Below are positions 1-8,675 of a stretch of 64,000 bases of DNA, piece after piece. Below the pieces are notes generated by a model. The model ran no database searches and was not told where the DNA came from. It saw only the letters and a list, made by a program, of their open reading frames with translations. Position 1 is the stretch's first letter. Every line of letters starts with the position of its first letter. Source of the DNA: JL08 sp963765555 (GTDB taxonomy: Bacteria > Pseudomonadota > Alphaproteobacteria > Rhodobacterales > Rhodobacteraceae); assembly GCA_963765555.1 (NCBI GenBank), contig CAVXWX010000003.1, positions 124,001-188,000 on the forward strand, in the 5' to 3' direction. The position numbers and the translations under genes are program-made.

Positions 1-1
1 C

Positions 2-928
2 ATCGCGATGGAACAGTTGCGCGCCGCGCCGTTTGATCTGTTGCTGCTGGATATCGAAATGCCCGAAATGGATGGTTTCGAGGTTCTGGAAGCGATCAAG
101 CTTGATCCCGATCTAAGGGACCTGCCGGTTATCGTCACGTCTTCTGTGGAAGGGATCGAAAACATTGTGCGCTGTATCGAACTGGGGGCCGAAGATTATC
201 TGGCCAAGCCGGTCAACAGGGTGCTGTTGCAGGCGCGGTTGACATCCAGTCTTGAAAAGAAACGGTTGCGCGACGAACAGAAAGTGTTGCTGAAACGGTT
301 TGCCACCCGTGAAGTGGCACAGGATTTGCAGGATTCCGGCTTTGCTCTGGGCGGGCGCCGCGTCAATGCGTCGGTCCTGTTTTGCGATATTCGCGGGTTT
401 ACGGCCCTGTCCGAAAACCAACCGCCCGAAGATACCATCGAATTGCTCAACATCTACTACACCTTGATGTTTGAAGCGGTTGATTGTCACGGCGGCATCG
501 TGTCCCTGATGGTCGGGGACGGGTTGATGGTTTTGTTCGGTGCACCCCAACCGCTTGAAGAACCCGCACAAAGCGCTGTGAACGCGGCGCAGGACATGCT
601 GGCCATGATGGCCGAATTCAATCTTGAACGTGTCGCCGGCAACAAGCCGGAAGTCCGGATCGGGATCGGTATTGCCACAGGCGAAGTTGTTGCCGGATAT
701 GCCGGTACACAAGAGCGTGCGACCTATACGTGCATTGGCGACAAGGTGAACCTTGCCGCACGTCTGGAAGCCCACACCAAGGTTGTTGGATGTGACATCC
801 TGATGGATGAAACGACACGATGCGCGCTGGGCGAACATCCAGGATTGCAGGCGGTCAGACAAGTCCGGTTCAAAGGGTTTTCAGACCCGCAGGACGTACA
901 TGCAATCGGGTCCAACCAAGACGGATGA
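2..928 (+). CDS. Response-regulator/class III nucleotide cyclase, 5' partial
   Basis: The reading frame is already open at the left edge, so the true start lies outside the window. The visible part begins inside a receiver domain: the phospho-acceptor Asp sits in LLLLDIEMP and the conserved Lys in YLAKPV. A short linker leads to a class III cyclase domain. Metal-binding Asp residues are visible in CDIRGF and VGDG, and the Asn/Arg pair in VNLAARLEA. The Lys that normally precedes the GD turn and helps select adenine is Leu here (VSLMVGD), so substrate choice or activity is uncertain. The protein would convert a phosphorylation signal into cAMP or cGMP in the cytoplasm. The receiver-cyclase at 46.4-48.0 kb has the same domain order but keeps the Lys. 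No downstream partner is co-transcribed; the next gene starts 185 bases later. Confidence 0.85.
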   Translation: MAMEQLRAAPFDLLLLDIEMPEMDGFEVLEAIKLDPDLRDLPVIVTSSVEGIENIVRCIELGAEDYLAKPVNRVLLQARLTSSLEKKRLRDEQKVLLKRFATREVAQDLQDSGFALGGRRVNASVLFCDIRGFTALSENQPPEDTIELLNIYYTLMFEAVDCHGGIVSLMVGDGLMVLFGAPQPLEEPAQSAVNAAQDMLAMMAEFNLERVAGNKPEVRIGIGIATGEVVAGYAGTQERATYTCIGDKVNLAARLEAHTKVVGCDILMDETTRCALGEHPGLQAVRQVRFKGFSDPQDVHAIGSNQDG

Positions 929-1113
929 GGCCAAGGGTGCCATTCCAAACGTCCGGCCGCACGGGCAATCCGTAAATTATGCAGTGATGTGCGCGGGTTC
1001 TGCTCAGTAAAAAGCTGGAATTTCCGCTTGTTTCAGTACAATTCGGCTCTTGTGATTTCCAGCGTCTGCATATTAGATGTTAATTGTGCATAATTTCCGT
1101 AAGGACGTAAAGT

Positions 1114-1821
1114 TTGCAAAGCATTTGGGAGTCGTTGGGTATCGCCCTTGCGCTGGTTCTGTCCGGTGATGCCGACCTGATCGAAATTGTGGGGCTGTCT
1201 TTGCGTGTCAGCCTGACTGCGACGGCGCTGGCCTGCCTGATCGGATTGCCGGTTGGTGCCTTGGTGGCTGTGGCGCGGTTTCGCGGGCGCAGCGCGGTTC
1301 TTATCCTGATGAACGCCCTGATGGGGTTGCCGCCCGTCGTTGTCGGCTTGCTGGTTTACTCTGCACCTTTCAGGTCCGGTCCGCTGGGGTTTCTGGGGCT
1401 GTTATATACACCCACTGCGATGATCATTGCGCAGACGATATTGATCGCGCCGATTGTTGCCGCCCTGTCGCGGCAGGTGCTGGAAGACCTTTACGCTGAA
1501 TATGCAGAGCAGTTCCGTTCGCTTTACTTGTCGCGCTGGCAGGTCATTCAGGCGCTGTTGTGGGATGCGCGGTATTCCTTGCTGACGGTTGGTCTGGCGG
1601 GGTTCGGGCGCGCGGTCGCCGAAGTTGGCGCAGTGATCATCGTGGGCGGCAATATCGATCATCTCACACGGGTGATGACCACCGCCATCGCACTTGAAAC
1701 CTCCAAGGGTGATCTTGGGCTTGCGCTGGCACTGGGCATCATCCTTTTGGTGATCGCATTGGGGGTGAATGCGGCCGTGCAGGCATTGCGCCTGACGGCA
1801 GTCCGGCAGGCCTATGTCTGA
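1114..1821 (+). CDS. tupB: Tungstate ABC transporter permease
   Basis: This 235-residue integral membrane protein has about five hydrophobic segments and the binding-protein-dependent permease signature around EVGAVIIVGGNIDHLTRVMT. It forms the inner-membrane channel for tungstate uptake with the next two genes. The start is TTG, preceded by AAGGACG at a normal distance; no better ATG was seen. It overlaps tupC by 8 bases, so translation is probably coupled. One oddity: around residues 83-88 the sequence reads YSAPFRSGPLG, where relatives usually have YL-LSRSGPLG. Shifting the frame between about 1360 and 1373 restores that pattern, which suggests a compensating insertion and deletion. The assignment to tungstate rather than molybdate rests on the TupA-type binding protein. 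Confidence 0.85.
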   Translation: MQSIWESLGIALALVLSGDADLIEIVGLSLRVSLTATALACLIGLPVGALVAVARFRGRSAVLILMNALMGLPPVVVGLLVYSAPFRSGPLGFLGLLYTPTAMIIAQTILIAPIVAALSRQVLEDLYAEYAEQFRSLYLSRWQVIQALLWDARYSLLTVGLAGFGRAVAEVGAVIIVGGNIDHLTRVMTTAIALETSKGDLGLALALGIILLVIALGVNAAVQALRLTAVRQAYV

Positions 1822-2572
1822 CGCGGTGTCGTCGGTTATGCCCCGGGCAAGCGGGCTGGCACAGGTGGCATCGCCCTTGTTGCCGCTGCGGGTGCGTGAC
1901 CTGACGCTTGGGTTTGGCGATGTGGCGATACTGAAACAGATCAATCTTGATCTGGCGGCAGGGGGCTGCACGATGGTGATGGGCCCCAACGGCGTTGGCA
2001 AAAGCCTGCTGCTGAAACTGTTGCACGGGCTTATCCCTGCCACATCCGGCACGATTGACTGGAATGGCACCGCCCTTGCGGAAGCAACCGCACGGCAGGC
2101 ATTCGTTTTTCAGAAACCCGTTCTGCTGCGCCGCTCCGTCGCCGCAAATATCGACTTTGTGTTAAAGGCGCGTGGCAAGGACAAAGGCCAGTGCGCTGCC
2201 CTTCTTGATCTTGCCGGATTGGCCCACAAGGCCCGCCAGCCGGCGCGGTTGCTGTCAGGTGGCGAACAACAGCGCCTTGCCTTGGCACGTGCGCTTGCGA
2301 CGGACCCCGAGGTGCTGTTTCTGGATGAGCCCACGGCCAGTCTTGATCCCCATTCCGTGCTGGCGATCGAACAGATCGTGCGCAATGCCTGTGCCCGCGG
2401 AGTTCGGGTGATCTTTATCACCCATGATGTCGGGCAGGCGCGCCGTCTCGCGGATGACGTGGTGTTTCTGCATCACGGACGCGTGGCTGTTCATGCCGCT
2501 GCGTCTGATTTCTTTCCCGAACCGCCCGATCAGGCGGCGCGGGATTATCTGAATGGCAAAATTGTTTTGTGA
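1814..2572 (+). CDS. tupC: Tungstate ABC transporter ATP-binding protein
   Basis: The product is a 252-residue ATPase that powers the TupB channel from the cytoplasmic face. Walker A (GPNGVGKSLL), the ABC signature (LSGGEQQRLALARAL), Walker B (VLFLDEPTAS) and the switch His (FITHD) are all present in order. The ATG lies inside the end of tupB. The next gene follows directly: the tupC stop is 23 bases before the probable tupA start. There is no C-terminal molybdate-binding TOBE extension; this fits TupC rather than the longer ModC. Confidence 0.88.
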   Translation: MSDAVSSVMPRASGLAQVASPLLPLRVRDLTLGFGDVAILKQINLDLAAGGCTMVMGPNGVGKSLLLKLLHGLIPATSGTIDWNGTALAEATARQAFVFQKPVLLRRSVAANIDFVLKARGKDKGQCAALLDLAGLAHKARQPARLLSGGEQQRLALARALATDPEVLFLDEPTASLDPHSVLAIEQIVRNACARGVRVIFITHDVGQARRLADDVVFLHHGRVAVHAAASDFFPEPPDQAARDYLNGKIVL

Positions 2573-2595
2573 TCGCAAGAATTTGGGAGAATGTG

Positions 2596-3417
2596 ATGAT
2601 CAACAGAAAAACCGTCTACGCAACCGGTATTGCGCTTGTTTTGGCCTCTGCTCTATCGGCGCAGGATCAATCGATTATCGTCCAGTCGACAACCTCGACG
2701 GCCAATTCGGGGCTGTATGATCATCTGTTGCCGATCTTTCAGGACGCATCCGGCATTCAGGTGAACGTGGTTGCTGTCGGGACAGGACAGGCGATCAAGA
2801 ACGCACAGAATTGCGACGGCGATGTGTTGCTGGTTCACGCCAAATCGGCCGAGGAAAAATTTGTAGCGGACGGGTATGGCACCCAACGCACCGACTTGAT
2901 GTACAATGATTTCGTCATCGTCGGACCGGTTGCAGACCCCGCCGAGGTTGACGGGATGCAGGATGTTCAGGCCGCACTTGCGCAAATCGCAGAAAAGGGC
3001 GCGCTGTTTGCATCGCGCGGAGACGATTCCGGCACCCACAAGAAAGAACGCGCCTTGTGGGCCGATGCGGGCATCGATCCATCTGAACATTCGGGCGATT
3101 GGTACCGCGAAACCGGATCGGGCATGGGGGCAACGCTGAACGCGGGCATCGGGATGGGGGCCTATGTCATGACAGACCGTGCCACATGGATCAGTTTTGG
3201 CAACAAACAGGATTTTGCAATTCGCGTGCAGGGCGATGCGGATATGTTCAACCAGTACGGTGTGATCCCGATCAATCCTGCAAAATGCCCCGATGTGAAT
3301 GTGGATGCGGCGCAGGCCTTTGCCGACTGGTTGTTGTCGGATGCCGGGCAGGGCGCGATTGCGGCCTATCAGGTTGACGGCCAACAACTGTTCTTTCCGA
3401 ACGCACCGAAAAACTGA
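2596..3417 (+). CDS. tupA: Tungstate-binding periplasmic protein
   Basis: This 273-residue solute-binding protein starts with a Sec signal peptide (positive MINRK, hydrophobic stretch, cleavage near ALSAQ). The start at 2596 is preferred because TTGGGAGA precedes it at the right distance and the signal peptide follows at once; an in-frame GTG at 2569 is less likely. The segment VQSTTSTANSGL just after cleavage is the oxyanion-binding TTTS-type motif of the TupA/WtpA group, and GDDSGTHKKE is a second typical binding loop. It would capture tungstate for TupBC, supplying tungsten cofactor enzymes such as formate dehydrogenase. None of those is in the window. A GC-rich hairpin follows the stop. 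Confidence 0.88.
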   Translation: MINRKTVYATGIALVLASALSAQDQSIIVQSTTSTANSGLYDHLLPIFQDASGIQVNVVAVGTGQAIKNAQNCDGDVLLVHAKSAEEKFVADGYGTQRTDLMYNDFVIVGPVADPAEVDGMQDVQAALAQIAEKGALFASRGDDSGTHKKERALWADAGIDPSEHSGDWYRETGSGMGATLNAGIGMGAYVMTDRATWISFGNKQDFAIRVQGDADMFNQYGVIPINPAKCPDVNVDAAQAFADWLLSDAGQGAIAAYQVDGQQLFFPNAPKN

Positions 3418-3426
3418 TAGGAAACA

Positions 3427-3453
3427 GGGGCGGTTCGATCCCGAAACCGCCCC
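3427..3453 (+). terminator. Hairpin between tupA and the downstream regulator
   Basis: GGGGCGGTT and AACCGCCCC form a 9-bp stem around a 9-base loop, 10 bases after the tupA stop. No run of T follows, so it may act as an attenuator or mRNA 3'-end stabiliser rather than as a full terminator. Similar hairpins follow the binding-protein genes phnD, the potD-like gene and dctP in this window. Confidence 0.55.
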
Positions 3454-3469
3454 GGGATGACAGGGTGTT

Positions 3470-4358
3470 ATGAACGCGCAACAACACGACACGCATGAAT
3501 ATCTGACGGTTCACGAACTGGCCGATCTTTTGCGCATCAAGGAACGCAAGGTCTACGATCTGGCCGCGTCCGGTGCTTTGCCGTGTTCGCGCGCCACGGG
3601 AAAACTGTTGTTTCCCGCATCCGAAATCCGCGACTGGATCGAAGGCGCGAAATCCGGCGGCGCGACGCACAAAGCCCCCCGCACCGATATCGTGCTGGGC
3701 AGCCATGATCCGCTGCTGGATTGGGCAATACGGGAATCGCGCTGCGGGCTGGCCACCTATTTTGACGGATCACATGACGGGCTGGGCCGGTTCTGCAACG
3801 GCGAAGGCATTGCAACCGGCTTGCACATTTATGATGCAGCGGATCAAAGCTGGAATGCGCCTGCAGGTTCAGCGGGCGGCGGTGGACCAGAACGCTGTTC
3901 TGATACGGTTTGCCACGCGGCGGCGCGGAATTGTCCTGCGCCCCGATGCGCCAACTTTGCGCGGGGTCGGCGACCTGAAGGGCATGTCGATCGTGCCGCG
4001 TCAGGCCGAATCCGGAACCGCCGGTCTGTTTCGCGACATGATGAAGGCCGCGGGGCTTGATCCGTCGGACGTGGTGTTCACGGATGTGGCGCGGACCGAA
4101 GACGAAGCTGTTCAAGCGGTCAGTCGGGGGGAGGCCGATGCAACCTTTGGCCTTGAATCCGTGGCGCAGGTGTTCGGGTTGTCTTTTGTGCCGGTGATCA
4201 AGGAACACTTTGATTTGCTGGTCGATAGAAAGGCGTATTTCGATCCTGCGTTTCAATCTCTGGCCGCCTTTTTCACCAGCGAAAAGTTCCTGCGCCGTGC
4301 CGCGGGCCAAACCGGATATGACGCATCCGAAGCGGGCAAGATCATCTGGAACGCCTAA
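3470..4358 (+). CDS. Excisionase-type HTH regulator with substrate-binding-like domain (frameshifted)
   Basis: Two overlapping frames together encode about 295 residues. Residues 11-60 (YLTVHELADLLRIKERKVYD onward) form a MerR/excisionase-like winged helix-turn-helix with the typical PASEIRDWIEG end. The rest resembles a periplasmic-binding-protein fold fused to a regulator (GSHDPLLDWAIRE, DGLGRFCNGEGIATGLHI, GEADATFGLESVAQ). The frame breaks near 3866: removing one G from GCAGGTTCAG joins DQSWNAPA to VQRAAVDQNAVLI without a gap. Proteins of this architecture often sit next to molybdate or tungstate transport genes and probably sense the oxyanion or its cofactor. Control of tupBCA is inferred from position only. 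The break is either a real mutation or an inserted base in the assembly. Confidence 0.7.
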
Positions 4359-4388
4359 CCTGTGCCCCATCGGGCGGCAGGCGCGCCG

Positions 4389-5204
4389 TTAGATGATTGC
4401 GCCGCGTACCTTGGCCGAAACCCATTCCGAAATTACCACTGCTGCCAGAATGACCAGCAGGATCAGCGACACCTGAGGCCATGCCAGCACATTGAGCGAT
4501 GAAGACAGCTGCAAGCCAATGCCGCCTGCTCCGACAAGGCCCAGAACCGTGCTTTCGCGAATGTTGATATCCCAGCGGAAAACGGCGATTCCGGCAAAGG
4601 CGGGCATGATTTGCGGCACAATCCCATAAGCCATGACCTGCCAGCGCGAAGCACCTGTGGCGGTAATCGCCTCGACCTGAGAATGGTTGATTTCCTCGAT
4701 CGCTTCGTACAGCAACTTGGCGCAGAACCCGATAGACCGGATAGCAATGGCGATAACGCCTGCAAACACGCCGGGGCCGATGATCGCGATCAGCAACAGC
4801 GCCCAGATCAACGAATTGATCGAACGGGTCGACACGATGATCAAAAGGGCGATCGGGCGGACAAAATATCGAGAAGGGGTTGTGTTGCTGGCCGCAAGGA
4901 ACGCCACAGGCACCGCAAGAAACAGCGAAATGATGGTGCCCAGCGTTGCAATGTTAAGCGTGTCCCAGATGGGTTTGCCCAATTGCGTGATGTAATCCCA
5001 CTTGGGCGGGGTTGCGCGTGTCCAGATGTCATCGGCAATGCGCGGCGCATCCCAGACAAAGAACCATGTGGTGGATTTGGATATCTGTTGCCAGCAATAG
5101 GCAAAGATCGCGATACCGATCAGCCACAACACCCAGTGGAACAGGCTTTCGCGCCCTGTGCGGCGCTGCCATATCTTCAACCCCTGTGCATCACGTACCG
5201 GCAT
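4389..5204 (-). CDS. phnE: Phosphonate ABC transporter permease (second PhnE)
   Basis: This 271-residue inner-membrane permease has several hydrophobic helices. The coupling signature is EITATGASRWQVMAYGIVPQ, and the PhnE-type motif NIRESTVLGLVGAGGIG lies near the C-terminus. It is paired with the homologous permease just upstream, and the two genes overlap by one base. The pair would form a heteromeric channel served by PhnC and PhnD. It is the last gene of the minus-strand phnD-phnC-phnE-phnE operon. No C-P lyase (phnGHIJKLM) or phosphonatase genes are in the window, so the downstream fate of the substrate cannot be read here. Confidence 0.87.
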   Translation of the reverse strand: MPVRDAQGLKIWQRRTGRESLFHWVLWLIGIAIFAYCWQQISKSTTWFFVWDAPRIADDIWTRATPPKWDYITQLGKPIWDTLNIATLGTIISLFLAVPVAFLAASNTTPSRYFVRPIALLIIVSTRSINSLIWALLLIAIIGPGVFAGVIAIAIRSIGFCAKLLYEAIEEINHSQVEAITATGASRWQVMAYGIVPQIMPAFAGIAVFRWDINIRESTVLGLVGAGGIGLQLSSSLNVLAWPQVSLILLVILAAVVISEWVSAKVRGAII

Positions 5205-6025
5205 TACTGAACCCTCGCGCGGATCACACCGGACAGATATTCCAGCGCCATGACAATCACGATGATTAACAACAGGATCGCCGCAGCGGTATCGTATTCA
5301 TAACGATCAAACGCAGTGTTCAGCGTGGCCCCGATACCGCCCGCACCGACCAGCCCAAGGATCGCGCTTTCACGAAAGTTGATATCAAGCCTGTACATGC
5401 TGAGCCCGATCAGGCGCGGCATCACCTGTGGCTGCACGCCGTAATTGATCCATTGCATCCAACTGGCACCCGACGCCTTGATCGCTTCGGCCTGTACGCG
5501 ATCCATGCTTTCGATATCTTCGGCCAGCAGCTTTGACAAAAAGCCGATGGTCGCAAAACTTAGCGTCAGGAAGCCAGCCAGCGGGCCAAATCCGAAAATG
5601 GCAACCAACAGGATGGCGACGATGATTTCCTGCAAGGCCCGGCTGATCGCGATGATCGACCGGCAGATCAGATAGATCGGCAGGGGGGCCACATTGCGCG
5701 CTGCGCCCAAAGCAATCGGAATGGAAATGGCGATGCCTATAACCGAGGACGCAACCGTCATGATGATGCTTTCGGCCATGCCTTCCCAGATGTCAGAAGA
5801 CCGCGACGTAAAATCGGGGCTGGTGAACGCCAGAACAAATTGTTTGCCCCGCTCCAGCCCTTCGTAAACCCGCGACCAGTTGACTTCGATCGTCATGAAC
5901 GACGCAATCAAATAGACGATAAAGCCCAGTATCAAAGTCCAGCGCAGCCACGTCCGCTGGACGAATGGCGGCTTTTTCCAGGGCTTGCCAAGCCGTTCGG
6001 AAACATCGAATTCGGCAGCGCTCAT
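5204..6025 (-). CDS. phnE: Phosphonate ABC transporter permease (first PhnE)
   Basis: This is a 273-residue membrane permease with an N-terminal transmembrane helix, the EAA-type loop EAIKASGASWMQWINYGVQPQ and the same NFRESAILGLVGAGGIG motif as its neighbour. The ATG overlaps the phnC stop codon (ATGA), indicating coupled translation. Similarity to the following permease suggests an old duplication. Together they form the transmembrane part of a phosphonate or phosphate-ester importer. Confidence 0.87.
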   Translation of the reverse strand: MSAAEFDVSERLGKPWKKPPFVQRTWLRWTLILGFIVYLIASFMTIEVNWSRVYEGLERGKQFVLAFTSPDFTSRSSDIWEGMAESIIMTVASSVIGIAISIPIALGAARNVAPLPIYLICRSIIAISRALQEIIVAILLVAIFGFGPLAGFLTLSFATIGFLSKLLAEDIESMDRVQAEAIKASGASWMQWINYGVQPQVMPRLIGLSMYRLDINFRESAILGLVGAGGIGATLNTAFDRYEYDTAAAILLLIIVIVMALEYLSGVIRARVQ

Positions 6026-6822
6026 AACGCGGCCTCGACGTCGATCTCGTCTTCATCCTCGACTTTCTCGATCGTCGCTTCCCAATCTTCCTCGCCGTAG
6101 ATCGTCGTTAGAACATCGGGGGTCAGACCTTCGGGCGGGCCATCAAATTCCACGGCACCGAACCGCAGGCCGATCACACGCTGTACGAACATCTGCGCCA
6201 GCGCCACATCGTGAATGTTGATGATCGCCGCCAGACCGCGTTCTTTGCATAGCTCGCAGATCAGGCGCATGATCTGGCGGGATGTTTTGGGATCAAGCGA
6301 AGCGGTCGGTTCATCCACCAGCAAAAGGGCAGGATTCTGGATCAGCGCCCGGCAGATGCCGACACGCTGGCGTTGTCCGCCCGAAAGCTCATCGGCGCGT
6401 TTGTCGGCCATATGGGCCAACCCGACACGATCCAGAAGGCGAAAGGCTTCGTCCACATCCGTTTGCGGATATCGGCGCAGGAAACTGCGCCAGAAGCCGA
6501 CATAGCCCAACCGGCCCGACAATACGTTTTCCATCACGGTCAGCCGTTCAACCAGCGCGTATTCCTGAAAAATCATCCCCATGCGCCGTCGTTCGCGGCG
6601 CAACGCGCCTGCCGACAATCCGGTCAGTTCGACATCGCCCAGATACACATTGCCCGAGGTCGGTTCGACCAGCCGGTTGATGCAGCGGATCAGCGTTGAT
6701 TTCCCGGCGCCAGACGGGCCGATCAAGGCCAGAACCTGGCCTTCGGGCACGTCAAGATCAACAGCTTTAAGGGCCTGATCGCCAGTTTTATAAGTCTTTA
6801 CAAGCTTCTCAAGCCGCAGCAT
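6022..6822 (-). CDS. phnC: Phosphonate ABC transporter ATP-binding protein
   Basis: The product is a 266-residue ATPase with Walker A GPSGAGKST, signature LSGGQRQRVGICRAL and Walker B LLLVDEPTAS. The start at 6822 (MLRLEKLVKTY) is chosen because a GGGG-rich ribosome site lies just before it and relatives begin here; the frame is open further upstream. The C-terminal tail is unusually acidic (EKVEDEDEIDVE). It follows phnD after a 64-base gap holding a strong hairpin. It drives import through the two PhnE permeases. Confidence 0.88.
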   Translation of the reverse strand: MLRLEKLVKTYKTGDQALKAVDLDVPEGQVLALIGPSGAGKSTLIRCINRLVEPTSGNVYLGDVELTGLSAGALRRERRRMGMIFQEYALVERLTVMENVLSGRLGYVGFWRSFLRRYPQTDVDEAFRLLDRVGLAHMADKRADELSGGQRQRVGICRALIQNPALLLVDEPTASLDPKTSRQIMRLICELCKERGLAAIINIHDVALAQMFVQRVIGLRFGAVEFDGPPEGLTPDVLTTIYGEEDWEATIEKVEDEDEIDVEAAL

Positions 6823-6855
6823 GACACCCCCTGCCTCAGTTTTTATTTTTGGAAA

Positions 6856-6877
6856 GGGCGGGCGCATTCGCCCGCCC
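6856..6877 (-). terminator. Hairpin between phnD and phnC
   Basis: GGGCGGGCG and CGCCCGCCC form a perfect 9-bp stem with a 4-base loop, located just after the phnD stop. On the minus strand no T-run follows, so it probably stabilises or partly terminates the phnD message, leaving less mRNA for the permease and ATPase genes. Confidence 0.6.
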
Positions 6878-6886
6878 GATCATATC

Positions 6887-7862
6887 TTATTCACACGCGT
6901 AGCTGACGCCGTTTGCTGCGTCGATCTTGCGGATCACATCCCAGAATTCCTTGTAGGTCATTGGCAGGAACTGGCCTTCGTTCGATTTCTCGAACTCCGC
7001 TTTCAGCGAACTGCCTTCCCATTCAAAGTTGAAGAATGCATTGCGAATGGACTTCTTTCAATTCGGGTGTCAGGTTGTGGGCGGTGCCAAATCCTGTCGT
7101 CGGAAAGGTCTGTGATTTGTAGATCGAAACAACCTGATCGGTTGTAATCACTTCCCGTTCTATCATCCGGCTCATCACAGAGTTGGCGATTGCGGCAGCG
7201 GGATAGTCTTTGTTGGCCACACCAAGGATCGAATTGTCGTGTTTGCCAGAAAAGACCGGTTCGAAATCTGTTTCCGCGACCAGACCGAAATCAGCCTTGA
7301 GAATGGCAGACGGTGCCTTGAAACCTGAATTTGACGTGGGCGATGTAAAGGCCAATTGCTTACCTTTGATATCTGCCGGTGTTTCGATGCCGGAATCGGG
7401 ATAGGTGATGATTTCCATCTCGTACCCGAAATTGCCATCTTCCGAGGCCATAATGGTGAAGGGGTTAAAGCCCGCGCAGTTTACAGCCAGCGGGTTCGAT
7501 CCGGTGTTGAACCCTGCGATATGCAGACGTCCCGACCGCATGGCTTCGATTTGCGCTGCGTTGCTTTGAACGGGAAAGAACACCACGGATTTTCCAGTTT
7601 CGTTTTCCAGATGCGTCAGGAAATCAGACCATGCTTCCTTGTAGACAGCGGGATCTTCGACCGGCGTATAGGCAAAGATCAAAGTGTCCGGATCAACCTG
7701 TTGCGCGGGATCGGTTGGTGTATCCGCAAGCAGATCGCCATCGACGTCGCAAAACATTTTATCAAGATCGCCGCGCGGGCAATCCTGTGCCGCCGCAGGG
7801 CCCGCCAGAGACAGGACAAGAGCCAGCGCCGCGCCAGACAAGAGTGTGTTCGAGTGTTTCAT
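6887..7862 (-). CDS. phnD: Phosphonate-binding periplasmic protein (frameshift near 3' end)
   Basis: The intended product has about 324 residues. It starts at 7862 with a Sec signal peptide (MKHSNTLL, cleavage near AAAQD) preceded by GGGAGGATT. The PhnD-type fold is visible in LIFAYTPVEDPA, GRLHIAGFNTGSNPLAVNC and TSPTSNSGFKAPSAIL. The long frame stops early at about 7023 after KEVHSQCILQL. Removing one base near 7049 restores KEVIRNAFFNFEWEG and continues to a stop at 6887, giving the expected C-terminus. It captures phosphonates or phosphate esters for PhnCEE. The break is probably an inserted base. Confidence 0.8.
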
Positions 7863-7928
7863 GTGTAATCCTCCCAATTCGGACACGCTAGCGTCATGGG
7901 CCGGATTCACAAGACAAATTTGCGGTTT

Positions 7929-8585
7929 TCAGGATGGCAGCAGCCCGTGCTTTGCCCAGGTCGCGAACCGCTGGGCGGCCGGCAAGGGCAGGGGTGGACC
8001 GTTGAGATATCCGCCGTCGAACAGTACGAATCTCACCGAGGCGTTGCGCGCGGTTTCATAGTCTACGGTACTGTCACCAACATAGACGACTTCGCCTGCC
8101 GTGCATCCCAAAGCGTCTACGCACTGCAAAAGCGGGGTCGCATCCGGCTTTTTCGGCTTGCCTGCCTCGGCACCGGCAACAATGTCGAAATACTGTGACA
8201 AACCCATTTGATCACAAATGGCGCGCGCTGGTTCAGCCGGTTTGTTTGTGCAAACGCCCATGCGAATACCGGCTGCCCGAAACGCATCAAGTGCCGCGAT
8301 AACGCCGGGATAGGGGCGGGTCAGCGTTGTCATGTTGCGGGAGTAATATGCGTGAAACCGGTCAAGGGACTGGCGCAACAGATCGTCGTTGAAATCGCCG
8401 GTTGCGCGCAGGCTGCGTTCGACAAGTTTGTCTACGCCATTGCCGATGAACGAAGTCACCGTTTCCAGATCAAGCGGACCACGGCCCAGAGGGGCAAGCG
8501 CCACGTTTGCCGCAGAGTGGATATCGGGCGCGCTGTGGATCAGGGTGCCGTCAAGGTCGAAAATAATCGCTTTTGTATTTTGCAT
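7929..8585 (-). CDS. HAD hydrolase, phosphoglycolate phosphatase-like
   Basis: This 218-residue soluble enzyme has the full HAD motif set: nucleophile DLDGT in IIFDLDGTLIHS, motif II CTNKP, the motif III Lys in GKPKKPDATP, and motif IV VYVGDSTVDYETA. A helical cap domain lies between motifs I and II, as in Gph. It would dephosphorylate 2-phosphoglycolate or a related small phosphate ester. It lies 67 bases upstream of phnD in the same direction, so it may be co-transcribed with the phosphonate importer and act on a phosphonate-derived ester. That link is positional only; a housekeeping role in clearing phosphoglycolate is equally likely. Confidence 0.78.
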   Translation of the reverse strand: MQNTKAIIFDLDGTLIHSAPDIHSAANVALAPLGRGPLDLETVTSFIGNGVDKLVERSLRATGDFNDDLLRQSLDRFHAYYSRNMTTLTRPYPGVIAALDAFRAAGIRMGVCTNKPAEPARAICDQMGLSQYFDIVAGAEAGKPKKPDATPLLQCVDALGCTAGEVVYVGDSTVDYETARNASVRFVLFDGGYLNGPPLPLPAAQRFATWAKHGLLPS

Positions 8586-8675
8586 GCCGCGTTCTTACTT
8601 CGGGGCGCGGGGCAACACCATCCCGGAAAATCGCGTTGTGGCGGGGCTGTTTCGAAGGCTTCGTTCACCGCCGCG

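Noticed and set aside
113..862. Long minus-strand open frame opposite the left-edge cyclase
   Set aside because: It mirrors the codon pattern of the cyclase gene and has no recognisable domain; the plus-strand gene has full motifs.
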